NCBI RefSeq assembly: GCF_003473485.1
Contig: NC_053047.1
Coordinates: 8,633,001 to 8,697,000 of the forward strand
Length of the DNA stretch: 64,000 nt
Direction of reading: 5' to 3'
From: Medicago truncatula
Taxonomy: Eukaryota; Streptophyta; Magnoliopsida; Fabales; Fabaceae
Position numbers and translations under genes: made by a program. This document shows, one piece after another, positions 45,701-57,600 of the stretch. A model generated the notes under the pieces. That model ran no database searches, was not told the origin of the DNA, and saw only the letters and a program-made list of their open reading frames with translations. The first letter of the stretch is position 1. Each line of letters opens with the position of its first letter.

Positions 45701-48700
45701 CTCAAGATTATTTTTCCTAACTATTTCCTCAGCCGAGCTTTTGAGCAAGCAAAAAGGTCTCCAGAGCCCGTTTTTAACACAACCGGAGATATCGATATTG
45801 ACAAGATACGGAATTCTAAATACTTTCAAGCTCTTATCAAGCCGTCTAAAGAAAAAGACTGCAATCAATTGGTAAGAAACTGTACTGCAGTTGATTGAAC
45901 TCTATTATTTTGGTAACTCCAGATTCTAGACATAATGATTTTCGAATATGCATATATTGTTTTTTTAAATCCAGGTTGATCAACTTGGGAAGCAAAACAA
46001 GACTGGAAAGGAAGCATCAAAGGAAGTGGTGCAAGCTAAGTTAACATCCATGTATGGGAAAAGCAGCTTGAGGACTAGTAATGGTTCCAACAGTTTTTTC
46101 AACTTGAAAACTAACAGCTCTGAGGACTGCACAATTATTGGAAGGCCTCAATCACTTCCCATCCATACAAAGGGTCCTGGTGTCTCGTCCGTTTTTGAAG
46201 TTGAAGGAGAAGAAAGAGCTTGTCGAAACACTTTTTCGACAAAACGTGCACACACGGAAAATAATAGCCCCAGAGTTGGTTATTTCAAGTCACCTTCTAG
46301 CAAGGAGGAAGTTAATCCCGATGTTGCTTGCAACGAATTTGTTACTGCCAGAACGAAGTTGGTATGATTATTTTACCTTATTCGTCAAATTTCACTCTCT
46401 TTTGTTGACGACTATGGAAAATAGGGATGGGGTTATTTCCTGTTTTTTGAACTATTGGTGTTCACATTTTTTCTGTCAAATTTGCTGCATATATTGTATT
46501 TCTTTCCACTGCTTTAATGTGTTTTCCAAATACACTAATTTCCCTTTATGTGCTCATTTAGGGGAATTTTATCACCCATTCTTTATAAGGAAATACCCTA
46601 AAATGGTGAAAAGAGCAAACTTACTCTATTATTGAGTGGTTATCAAACAAAAATTCTAGCAAGTGAAATAACATTCTGTCAGTCAACTTCAAAGTTAATA
46701 TGACAGATGTTTTCCTTATGCAATTCTATTTATTTCTTATGTAGAAATGTTGATTGCATAATCTTATTTGGGCAGGAAATGGAAGCAAAGCAAAAGCGAG
46801 GTGTAATGGGTTCACCCAGTGCACCTGTCTCACCACAATGCGACAACAATCCTGCTAACAGGCTATACGGTGGGAGATCATATGGTGTTTCACGACGAGG
46901 TGTCCGTGGTAATTTTATCCCCCCTATTAAATCCAATGGGAGCAATATTGGAAATATAACTTCCCGAATAGCTGGCAACAAGGGTGATGATTCTTTAGAC
47001 GAGTCTACAAAGAAATGGTCAGTTCTGAGATCATCACATTATTCTTTATGTTCTTACTTCTAACTCCCTGTCTGCACTATGTCTCAAATTTGTTCTCCCT
47101 GTACATTCCAAAAGTACAAATGTAAATATCTCAAATTTTATTGTAGACGGTTCCCCTAAGTGTTTCGATCTTACAAACTGCTGAGGATCATCTGTAACTT
47201 AAATTGCTATACTAGTCTGTATTAATTGCAAACTAAATTTAAGCTTGTGATACCTTTCTTTATTCCTTATGAGAAAATTATCAAGAGTTAATCTGTTTTC
47301 CGTTCATTATTTTTAATTGAGGTATTATAGGGCTGGTGTTTTTTACTTTCCTCGCTTTAACTCCTTTTCTTTCTTCCCCATACGTTGTTGACCTCACGAT
47401 TGATTATTGGTTGGATAATATATGCACTCTTCCTAATATGCTTCATATGATTGCAGTTTGGAAATCCTGTGTGGTCCTGATGGTGAACTTCCTGAGAAAT
47501 TGAGGAATTTAGAACCTCGCCTCATTGAACATGTTAGTAACGAGATTATGGACAAAGATCCTAATGTACACTGGGATGACATTGGTAATATAAATAGTTG
47601 TTCCTCTTTCTGCTTTGTTCCCCAAATCGACAGTTCGTACTTATGAAAATTAATTTTCCTAATCCAATGTTTAATGACAATTTAGCTGGATTGGACCATG
47701 CCAAAAGTTGTGTCAATGAGATGGTCATATTTCCTCTGCTAAGACCTGACTTATTTATGGGCTGCCGTTCTCCTGGGAGAGGTCTGCTTCTATTTGGTCC
47801 ACCAGTAAGTGCAAATTTCTCTTACTGATGTTGTAAATTTCAAAGACTCTGGTCTTTGATCAGTCTTATATACTTGAATTCTAGGGAACTGGCAAAACAA
47901 TGATTGGGAAGGCCATTGCTGGGGAAGCGAAGGCAACCTTCTTTTACATATCTGCAAGCTCATTGACTAGCAAGTGGGTATGTTTGATATGCTTCAGCTT
48001 TAGCTGTTTATTTTGGATGTTTGCTGATATACTTCTCCTATAACATCTTGTGTCAAAAAAATAAACATGTGATGTTTTTTAAAATATTTTCTGAGATGAT
48101 TTTCTGCAGTCTTTCTCAACTCATAAACTGGTCCTGTCAAATTCTAAATATCCTAAAGACAATGTTTTCAATACCTAATATATCTACTGATAATTATAGA
48201 TTGGTGAAGGTGAAAAGCTAGTGAGAGCCCTCTTTGGAGTGGCCAGTTGTCGTCAGCCAGCAGTAATTTTTGTTGATGAAATAGACTCGCTCTTGTCTCA
48301 GGTATGCAGTATGCTAAGCCATGGCCAATAAAGGCAACGTTAATATTTATTGCTCTAATAGGTTCAGATTCAACTATTTTTCGAAATTTTTTAAATAATT
48401 GGGTAATACTAATAAGTGACTTGCAATCTTAGCGAAAAAATTATTATGACATGAATTTTTTCTTATTTATTTAATACATATTACTTAATGCAGCGTAAGT
48501 CAGATGGTGAGCATGAATCAAGTAGACGGCTAAAGACACAGTTTCTTATTGAAATGGAAGGCTTTGACAGTGGTAACGAGAAAGTTCTGCTTATAGGTAA
48601 TTGTTGAGCCACTAGGCTCAATTTCTTTTTACTTTTCTTTTTAATACACTCCATTTTAGCCTATCAACTGTCTCCCTTGTGATACTTTTAATGAGTAGAT

Positions 48701-49950
48701 ACCAGATAACAGTGACTTTTGTTAATTAATATTTATGAAATAATCTTTCGAAAATGTGATCAAGTACGTAAGGCAAAACATTAGGCTTTATTGTGATCGC
48801 CTCCACACATTATGATTGTAATAAGGGTAACATCCTGATAGGGACTTGGGTATTATGGAGTGCTTAAGTCCCACATCAAGTAGTATGGGATGTTCGGTGG
48901 AGTATTTAAGTGGTTTGATTCTTTTCCCTCGGTTTTTAGCTTTTAAGGGAGGCTTTCCCAAGTACTTGGATGCTTATCACATCCTTACTTATACATAATC
49001 CAACCTATTTGTTACCCTTTTGCATGTTTACATATTATAGGTGTTGTCTCTTTGGTCTACTTTTTGCATTAGAACTAAGATTGATCTTGTTATTAATTAG
49101 TTCTAGGAGTCATATATTACACGTATTATGGTAGTTCTGATCTGAGTAATTTAGAGATTGAGGTCAAGAAAATTTTCAATTTGATGGTCACAAGTCTTTC
49201 TCGCATAAACTAGTCCCGTCATACTATTTGTTAAAGGATTTGGAAAAAATTTATGCAGGGGCAACAAATCGTCCCCAAGAGCTTGATGAAGCTGCACGGA
49301 GGAGACTTACTAAACGACTGTACATTCCCCTACCATCCTCAGGTGCTAATCATGATTCTTCATCTTTCTATAAACCCTTTTAAGCACACCATCTAACTAA
49401 CACATTTGCTTGGTATTTTAGAGGCAAGAGCTTGGATCGCACGTAGCCTTTTAGAGAAGGATGGATTATTCAAGCTATCAAATGAGGAAATTGATATTAT
49501 ATGCAACTTAACCGAAGGTATAGACATTATTCCCGATAATTACAGGATCTTCTGCATAATAGTTTCTTTTTCTAGTTTTTTTTGGTTTCTGTTGATTAAC
49601 TTTACTTTTACTTGGTTACCTTTTTTTAAGGTTATTCCGGATCGGACATGAAAAACTTAGTGAAGGATGCTTCTCTGGGTCCCATAAGAGAGCAAATAAG
49701 ACAAGGTGCAAAAGTTGTGAACTTGGAAAAGGAAAAGATTAGACCAGTAACTCTTCAGGTATGGAAAAGGGTGCACAGAACATAAAAATTTCAAAAATAT
49801 TTGTCAGGTTCATTATTAATTTTTAAAGGTTTTCTTCAATTTGTGTAGGACTTCAAGATTTCCTTGCAACAGGTGAGGCCTTCTGTTTCACCTAATGAAC
49901 TTGGCACTTACGAGCAATGGAACAAACAATTTGGAAGCTTAGCAATTTAG
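42767..49950 (+). CDS. FIGL1: FIDGETIN-LIKE 1 AAA ATPase, full length (662 aa, 13 exons)
   Basis: Exons: 42767-43032, 45733-45871, 45975-46361, 46776-47017, 47457-47584, 47686-47804, 47885-47977, 48200-48301, 48494-48596, 49259-49342, 49422-49517, 49631-49758, 49849-49950. Every junction is GT-AG and the sum is 1989 nt, all in frame. The N-terminus ([20 protein letters not shown]) matches plant FIGL1. Residues about 137-345 are a low-conservation linker. Then come [16 protein letters not shown], Walker A GPPGTGKT (425-432), Walker B VIFVDEID (480-487), sensor 1 [16 protein letters not shown] (about 526-541) and the C-terminal helix ending FGSLAI. Arabidopsis FIGL1 (At3g27120) limits meiotic crossovers by regulating RAD51/DMC1 strand invasion; it acts in the nucleus. 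Length is close to the Arabidopsis protein. This is the likely parent of the six other copies. Confidence 0.94.
43230..44110 (+). repeat. Degenerate tandem repeat (about 5 units) in FIGL1 intron 1
   Basis: Units of about 130-180 bp each carry a phrase like 'gaagtgtgttggtgctacat', then 'agcttttggtgagataattg' and 'ggagttaattgttt'. Three to four equivalent units are in copy F (51640-52350), so the array predates that duplication. Confidence 0.7.
44266..44537. mobile_element. MITE-like repeat in FIGL1 intron 1
   Basis: Starts tgtttggattgactttattt and ends agctgtttacccaaacattc, giving short inverted TGTTTGG/CCAAACA ends. The body is full of 'agctta' and 'cataagc' phrases. A partial copy is at 55895-56040. 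Confidence 0.6.
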
Positions 49951-51000
49951 AGGAATATGTTCTCATTGTAAAGAGATAACATACCATATCAACCAGAATC
50001 AAATTGCCTAATTGTTGCCTAAAGATACAATTACATTTATTGTCTGTGTGGATAACAACATAACTAGTATTGGTAAATAAAACATTAACAAAGTCTTTAA
50101 TCAGAAAATGTCACAAAGTGCTGAAAAGATGGATTAGAGTTGCATGAAAGACGAGAAGCTCGTTAACGCAGAATCGTAGTGCAGCATAAGATGCATGATT
50201 TACTCAGAAAAGATCATATAACCATAAAAAAATGGCGACTAGTTCTCTTTGAAATTTTATACGCGTTTGATTTATAGTAACAATTTTATGTATTAATATA
50301 CCTAAAATGCCCTATGTAGTAAATTTTGACTTTTCCTATTCGAAAACACTTACTAGTATTATTTAGGGGCTTATTTGAAAAATATGGTATTAACCACCGA
50401 ATCGTTTGTACGAACGGTGTGATGTATGTCATCTTATAGAGACCAGCCATACGCTACACTTGAATAACAAAAATTCTTTAACACAAATAGTTAAAGAGAA
50501 TAAGATGATTTTTAACATCGGACCGAAGTCTCAAATACTAAAGTTCTTTAACACCCACAAAAGGAGATTGAAGTTTTCTTCATAAATCAATAAATTAACA
50601 AAATTTCTTTGATAGATAAAACTGTTTATCGATTTTTATATTTTAGAAAATATTAATTTCATAAAAAAAATGAAAATATCATTTCATAAGAGAAAAAATA
50701 ATTTCATAAAAAAAAACATTATTTCATTGTCTAAATTAAAATTTATAAATATTATGGAAAAAAAAACAACCAATATCCAATATTATGAGTAATAAAAAAT
50801 TAAAAAAAATAATTTTTATTTCTCCGACATTTTTCGTATATAAAATTCAGTTTTTTTTTTTTTTAATAAAAATCTAGATTTACCGGATATGCCTCAGTCC
50901 AATGCTAAGATGAAAATCGGACTCAAAAAATACTTTCAAATGTATTTACATATAAATTCATCCAGTGACTCGAACTCAAGACTTCTTAAATAAGTGGGGC
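49951..51000. other. FIGL1 3' flank and dispersed repeat copy 3
   Basis: The 3' UTR and flank match those of copies E and F. From about 50580 to 50850 the dispersed repeat of 35-436 appears in diverged form ('tttatattttagaaaatatt', 'attatgagtaataaaaaatt'). No gene is supported. Confidence 0.5.
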
Positions 51001-51342
51001 CGTGGGCGAGAAAGAGGGAAAATGGCGGGAGAAGAGGATTTAAAACAACACAAAATTTAAATTTCTTCATTCATTCCATTTTCGTTCTCGCTACTTGAAC
51101 TCACTCTCTCATCAATGGAAGAATCAGTGAAGAAGTGTTGTTGGAGAAAGGAAGTTAATGAGAATCTAAAGCGACTTCACTCTCTCTTGTTCGGCGCTGA
51201 AAACTGTCGTGATGCTGATTCGCGTTCTTATTCCGAAACCGATAAAGCTTTCATTCAACATATTCGGACTCAAGCCTTATCCTATCCTCATACTGCGAGA
51301 AAGTCTCTCATTCCGATCGTTAATTGGTAATTATTACTTATT

Positions 51343-51606
51343 GGCTTAAATATGTCTTTCATCCTTGCAAATATAGGTCATTTGAATTTTCGTCTCTCAA
51401 GTTACTAATCCTCCCATTTTGCCCCTGCAAATATTAATCAGTTGAATTTTCATCCTAATCTCGTTTGATTACTAACGTGGCATGTCATTAGTGGATGAAT
51501 CAACAAATATCATGAAATATTTGCAGGGGCAAAATGGGAGGATTAGTAAGTCCAGGGATGAAAAATCAAATGACCTATAATTGCAGGGATGAAATGCATA
51601 TTCATA
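51343..51606. mobile_element. Foldback MITE in copy F intron (~264 bp)
   Basis: Left arm ggcttaaatatgtctttcat and right arm atgaaatgcatattcatacc are inverted. 'cctcccattttgcccctgca' faces 'tgcaggggcaaaatgggagg' in the middle. Its ends resemble other legume foldback repeats. FIGL1 itself lacks it, so it landed after the duplication. Confidence 0.8.
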
Positions 51607-52369
51607 CCGGTAAAAATTTGAAGAAAAAAAAATTTAAATTAATATAATCGTGTCAGTGTCAGACACTGGACATGTTAGCGGCCAATATTCGGTGAGATTT
51701 AGTTTCACATCGGATATATAAGATTCTTGAGAAGAGTTTAGAAAGAGGAGGCACTCCTCACCGTACAAGTCGGTTTTGTAAGGTTGAGTTAGGCCTCGAT
51801 ATTCGCTACATGACACACCTTCCATCAGAAGCGTGCTACAGAGGAGGTTATAGTAGTTGAACATTTTTTATATATAAATCTATTTATTCATCGGTAATAA
51901 TTTAAGAAAATGAAATTGATTAAATGTAATTTTATGTGTTGGTGTTGTTGAACATTGATGTTGACATGTGTCAAACACAAGACGCGTATTTGACATGATG
52001 TGTGTTGTTGTTATATGGTTTTTTGTGAGATAATTAAACTTTTTTGGAATTAATTGTTTATTATATAATTTAAGATAATAAAAATGATTCAACGTAACTA
52101 TATGTGTGGATGTTGTGTTGGTGACGAATACTTACGCTGCAGACATGTCTTTGATCTGAAGTCTATTGATGCTATATAGGTTTTCGTGATATGATTGAAC
52201 TTTTTGAAATTAACTTTACATGTTTTGGTGTTGAACACTGACTCAAACACGGATCAGGCCCTAGAAATGCCTTTGGTCTGAACTCTGAAGTGTGTCAGTG
52301 TTATATAACTTTTGGCGAGATAATTGAAAATTTTGGAGTTATTTTAGTAGCTTAGTTCAAGTAAATAAC

Positions 52370-53050
52370 ATGTACACCTGTGAAGGCTGATATCGGTTCC
52401 TTCCTAAGGATCCCACTACAAAGGAATCCGAGCTGTTCTTAACTGCCATGATGCTTCTCAGGTGGAATTACTATGCTTATTTATGGATATTGAAAATTTG
52501 GCTTAAATTGCATGAAATTTAAAGTCCTGTCAATGGTGGCATTTGGTGTGTCTAATTTGTTGCTTGCTAGTTCGGGTCAATGAAGCATGGACACAAGTCG
52601 GTGTGAATGTTGTGTTCATGCTTCATGGCTGGGTTATGAAATTTGTTTCAGATTTTTCTTAGCGACAATAAAATAATTTGATAAGTTTTGTGTGGTTTGT
52701 AAATAATGTCCCACATCGGTAATATCATCTCTTATAACAATGTTTATAATAATCTAGAGTGAATGTAGTGCAACACATGGATTGAGACGATGTGGATGGG
52801 CCCTTGCTGAGTGCTGAGCTCAGGAAAGTCCCCGGGCCGAATCTGCAGAAATGCAGGCCTGGAAACAGGTAAATCTTTGAGCTGGGGCTGGTTTCACACT
52901 TTCTTTCGGGAGTTTGAGGGCTGAGACATGTGTGGAGCCTTCGCCAGTGCCGCCAAAGAAAATTGGCCGATTCATACAGTCATTCACATGGTCCTTGCGA
53001 CTAACAGAACGGGGCTTATGTCTCCAATCCAACAAATTATATTTTTTTTA
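52370..53050. other. Unidentified insert in copy F intron, including a GC-rich patch
   Basis: No match to FIGL1 intron 1. 52800-53035 is unusually GC-rich for this window and holds a 71-codon minus-strand frame (RHKPRSVSRKD..., ARGLS) I cannot identify. Perhaps a fragment of a mobile element. Confidence 0.4.
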
Positions 53051-53384
53051 ATCTAATAATGTTAGGCACCACTTTTTGAGGAATGAGCCTATTATCGAAG
53101 TACAGAAGTTTGGCACAAGGTAACATAGCACAGACATATTAACTAAACTAGTCCCAAAGAGAAACTTCATGCATATTTTGGACTTGATGAAATAGCTCAA
53201 AGTGGCTAGAAAATTGTAGGAGTTGAAGGTGCTCCAAGATTGATTATTATTAATTTTAAAATGATTTCTTCACTTTGTGCAGGACTTCAAGAATTCCCTG
53301 CAAGAAGTGAGGCCTTCTGTTTCACCTAATGAACTTGGCACTTTTGAGCAATGGAACAAGCAATTTGGAAGCTTAGCAAAATGA

Positions 53385-54602
53385 GTATGTTCTCATTGTA
53401 AGGATATCAAACATCATAGCATCATAGGCACCCTGAGTCGAATTACCTAATTATTGTATGCATCACGGAAAATGTCTTAGCGCCGGTGTTGTCAAATCTC
53501 TGACATGTGGTTATAGCATGGCAGATTTTCTGGCAGCCACCAACCATAGGCTACAACACCAATTATATCCGCCATGTTCTGTCAAAGGCCAAAATGCTAT
53601 GACATGATTTTAGCTGCCCATAAATCTTTCATCTGTCATCGATAGCACTGGTGTGAAACTGGACATTAACGAATTTGAATTGCATGAAAGAAGAGAAGCG
53701 GGTGACCGGTAAATTGCCAGTAAAACCAAGTACAAAATTATAGGGTATCACAAAATGCATGAATTACTCAAAAAGTTCATAAAACTATCACAAATGCTGA
53801 GTAGTTTTTCTTTGAAACTTTTGAAACTCTGTAAATGTTTGATTTATAGTAAAAAAAAAATTGTAAACATAGATTTTAATTTGAAGTTTAGTTTACTTGA
53901 GACAAACACATGCTAACTCTGTTAAAAATATTCTTCATCTTTATAAAACTAATTTTTGGTTTTTATATGTAGTATGTATTAATAAAAATAATGTATTTTC
54001 AATGTCTCGTTAGAGCCTAAAAGTACACACTAATAAGCAAGCAGTTCAAGCAATGCTTGGTAGTTACAAGGGGAAAAAATTCAATTCATAAGAGGATTTG
54101 AAAAACATACCAACCAATCACCATGAAATATTATTCAGAAACTGAAATTTGCTAAGTACCAATAAATATAGTAGTTTAACATGTCTATTGATTTCATATG
54201 TTTATTTTATTTTATCACACGCAACTAAAAACTCCCTATTTATGTAATGAAGTAGCTATACACGTTAATTCAATGAGAAAAAATGATTTGCACCATCGAT
54301 ACAAACTAGTTTTACACTAACATCCATTGGATGACGGTGTAAAACTAATTTGACTCATAAAACTTTTATACATCACCCAATTCAATCAATAATACATTTT
54401 CAAGTCTTCAAAAACTTTGATTGAATAACATCACAACACTTGTTAGAAACATAATGTGATCAATTACCAAATTATTGCTTGATCAAGTGCTTTAATTCAA
54501 GATATTGTTGCCAGTTTGCCACATAAACATAATAAATTTTACTAATCTAAGCTATAAAATCATTGCTGCTCCTACAGCACCATCACCATAAGAGTCTTGT
54601 AA
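53385..54602. other. Flank between copy F and the mitochondrial-type gene
   Basis: Shares phrases with the 3' flanks of FIGL1 and copy E. 53484-53660 resembles the 'gtgttgtcaaat' MITE family but is diverged. The remainder is AT-rich, with the 3' UTR of the minus-strand gene at its end. Confidence 0.4.
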
Positions 54603-57600
54603 TTACTGAAGAACATGTATCGAAATGCGACTGTTGAGGCAATATGTCCCATTCTTTGCAATGAATGCATTCATCGCTTGAATCCTTGAACGGAAACGTA
54701 TTGTTGCCATTTTAACAGGTTCATTACCCTCTCCAGCTCTGAAACAAACAAAGTACCATCATCTTCAGAGAATTGTAAAATCAAACATTAAACGAATTAA
54801 AAATAATATATACTTGATGTTAACCTTAGAAACATATTGACGGAAGATGAATCATATTCATAACCGGACACGATCTGATCCAAATCTGCAAACTGTGAGC
54901 TTCGTGGAAGTCCTTCAATTAAAATCTAGCAAAAAACAGACACTGTTAGATAACAGATTAAGAGCAGTGCTTTGACAGTAATGTTTGCATTAAACAAGAT
55001 CATATAGGATCTGAACCATTGTTGTTAAATAGCGGATATAGTGGCACTATAGCGCTATAGCATACCTGCGTACGGGAATTTTAATAAATTACTACTGTTC
55101 CATGATACATGATTTGGTAAAAAGAATTATCAAGTAGCGCCTTATAGCAATGCTATAGCACTGTAGTCTGTAACATAGCGGAATTTGAACAATCTGTGAT
55201 TGACAACATTGATTTGAACTAGCAATATTTGGTTTGAAGAGAAACATTAAACTGATTTTAAAATATGCACGCCACAATCTTAGTCCATCATCTATATCAA
55301 AAATCAAAGTATCATCGGGTAGATATTTTCAGAACTATATTTTTCCTTATTAGCAGGAATTTGACTCCTCTGAAATGAGGAATAGCCATTGATTGGAAAA
55401 TCAATGGTTGAGATTTACATAACTTCCATAGTTTATTATCATGCTTATGACTACAATTTTCAACTGTTAAATAATTCAGCATTAGGACATTTTAAACATA
55501 TGAGAATCCATAAAAGAGTAACTATTTTCTCTTAAAAAAAAAATTGATTAGCAAAGGTAGGTAATAATTTATACTTACAGTTCTTCCGTCGTATGGAGTA
55601 ACGATGTCCCATTGAGAACGATCAATCTGATACCAATGAAAAGAATGAAAAAATCAAACATTTTCCAGGTGAAAACAAAGGAAGAAAGTTTCTTTTTTCC
55701 CTTTCTATTGGCAAGAGGTATATATAGAGCAGCATACCCTATCCAGTTTGTACAAACGACCCTTCCTTCCAATCACGCGTATAGCATTGTCATAGGCACT
55801 GTAAGTAGGGAACTGCACCATCCTGATGATAGCAAAAAGTTCAATTTAAATTATGTTATTCAAGTACAAAGTCTAAGATGAGACAAATTTAGCGGGTGTT
55901 TTATAGATTTACTTGAGTTTATCTATTGACTTAAGCACTTGTGAGACTGTTGGGAGAACTTATGGAAGCAACTTACGAGATGTCCTTAAAGCTTTTTTTT
56001 TTTGTTTTTTTGAGGAACAGATGTCCATAAGTTGTATAGTCCCTTTTTTCTGCTTCATGATTATACCTCAGTAATAGGGATTATTTGCATTTCTCATTAA
56101 TGAGATACCCTGAATTCAGTGTTGTCAAATAACGACCACAGCGGCGCTATAGGCTATACATAGCGTAGCAAAATTTGAACAAATCGCTATTATTCAGCAA
56201 GATGCTAATTAGTACAAAGTGCTGTCAAATAGCGACTATTGTTGGCTATAGCCCTATAGTGTAACAGAATTTAAACAAATATTGACAATATAGCTCCAAT
56301 CATATGGTTTTTGTGAAATGCAATGAAAAACTAAACATCGGATTGATCTTTCTATTTGTTCTCTAAAGATCATTGAAAGAAACAAAAAATATAACATTCA
56401 CTTAGGCAATAAATGCAACTGATGATATTTTTATGCCACCACGCTATGACTATCAAAATGGTCTAAAAAAAAAATAGACAAAAGACGGAATACATTACAT
56501 TGAAATTGGGATGAAGCTACGAGTATACTCCATTTTAACATCGTCCAGAGTCAAATTACAACCTTCAAGGAAGTTGATGATATCTGTTTTGAGTGCATGT
56601 CTATTAACGCCAACCAGCCTACCATATGTCAAACCTGATAATGGAATCAGAAAACAGCACAGTCATCACCTTACATGAAAACTACTTAAACTAAAGAGTA
56701 AATAATGAATTAGGTATTGCCAAAGCAAAGAGATGGCAGTGACTAAGTTAAACAATGCAATTAACACCTTGTTTTCAATATTTATGTTTTAGTTCAACAA
56801 ATGAAACATGTGCACACATATGTTCTGTCAGTGACACTTGCATCAAAGACAAATTTGTAAAATTATATGCATTTTTATTTTCAAACCAATGAAGTGCTTT
56901 GGGTTTTACATTTAGCAGTATGCATGAATAAACATGATGATGTTTCAGATCCTCACCACCTTGCACAAAGACAACCTAAACTAAAGAGTGAATAGTGTTA
57001 TCGGATATTATCAAAGCGAATAGATAGCAGTGACTGGGTTAAACATGTCAATTAACACCTTGTTTTCAAACAGAATTCACACGTGTTTTAGTTTGCCAAA
57101 TGTAAATGCGCACACATATGTTCACTTGTGTCATAGATGAATTTGTAAATTATATGCATTATTATTCTCAAACCAGGAAAGTGCTTTAAGTTTTACATTT
57201 AGCAGTATATGTGAATAAAATACAAGGAAAAACAACACCAACAATGATAACGATGATAGTGAGGTTTTTCGATTATCCCCAACAAATGGTGATCAATATT
57301 TATCAGGGATTCCAGGTGTTTTACCTAATTCAAACATAAACTTCAACCAGTAATTTCAAAATTAATATTTCAATCATATTAAATGCGACACTGCTACGTA
57401 TTGTGAGTGACAACTAAATGCTAAAAATAAATTAGGCGACACTTAGGCCTTGTTTGGAAAAATAGCTTAATTAAGCACTTAACTTATACAACAGCGATAA
57501 TTTGAGATTACATGATGATTTCACATTTCATTGCTCTTTTGCTAAAAAAAAATGTAAGGCGTAGGTAAAACTAAAATTATTGCAACCAATCTTTTCCCTC

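Larger units (their letters stand above)
51115..53384 (+). pseudogene. FIGL1 copy F: first and last exons only
   Basis: Exon 1 at 51115-51329 encodes [20 protein letters not shown], but a 51-bp in-frame loss removes 17 residues (those matching [17 protein letters not shown]). Intron 1 sequence follows, including its tandem repeat and the segment 53060-53240, which matches 45268-45415. Exon 13 then appears at 53282-53384 ([20 protein letters not shown]) with no exons 2-12 between. The breakpoint lies where intron 1 joins intron 12. It cannot encode an ATPase. A short spliced peptide from exons 1 and 13 is conceivable. The 3' end matches copy C. Confidence 0.85.

Noticed and set aside
46138..46635. 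165-codon frame overlapping FIGL1 exon 3
   Set aside because: Alternative frame of exon 3 running into intron; the exon 3 frame with proper splice sites explains the locus.
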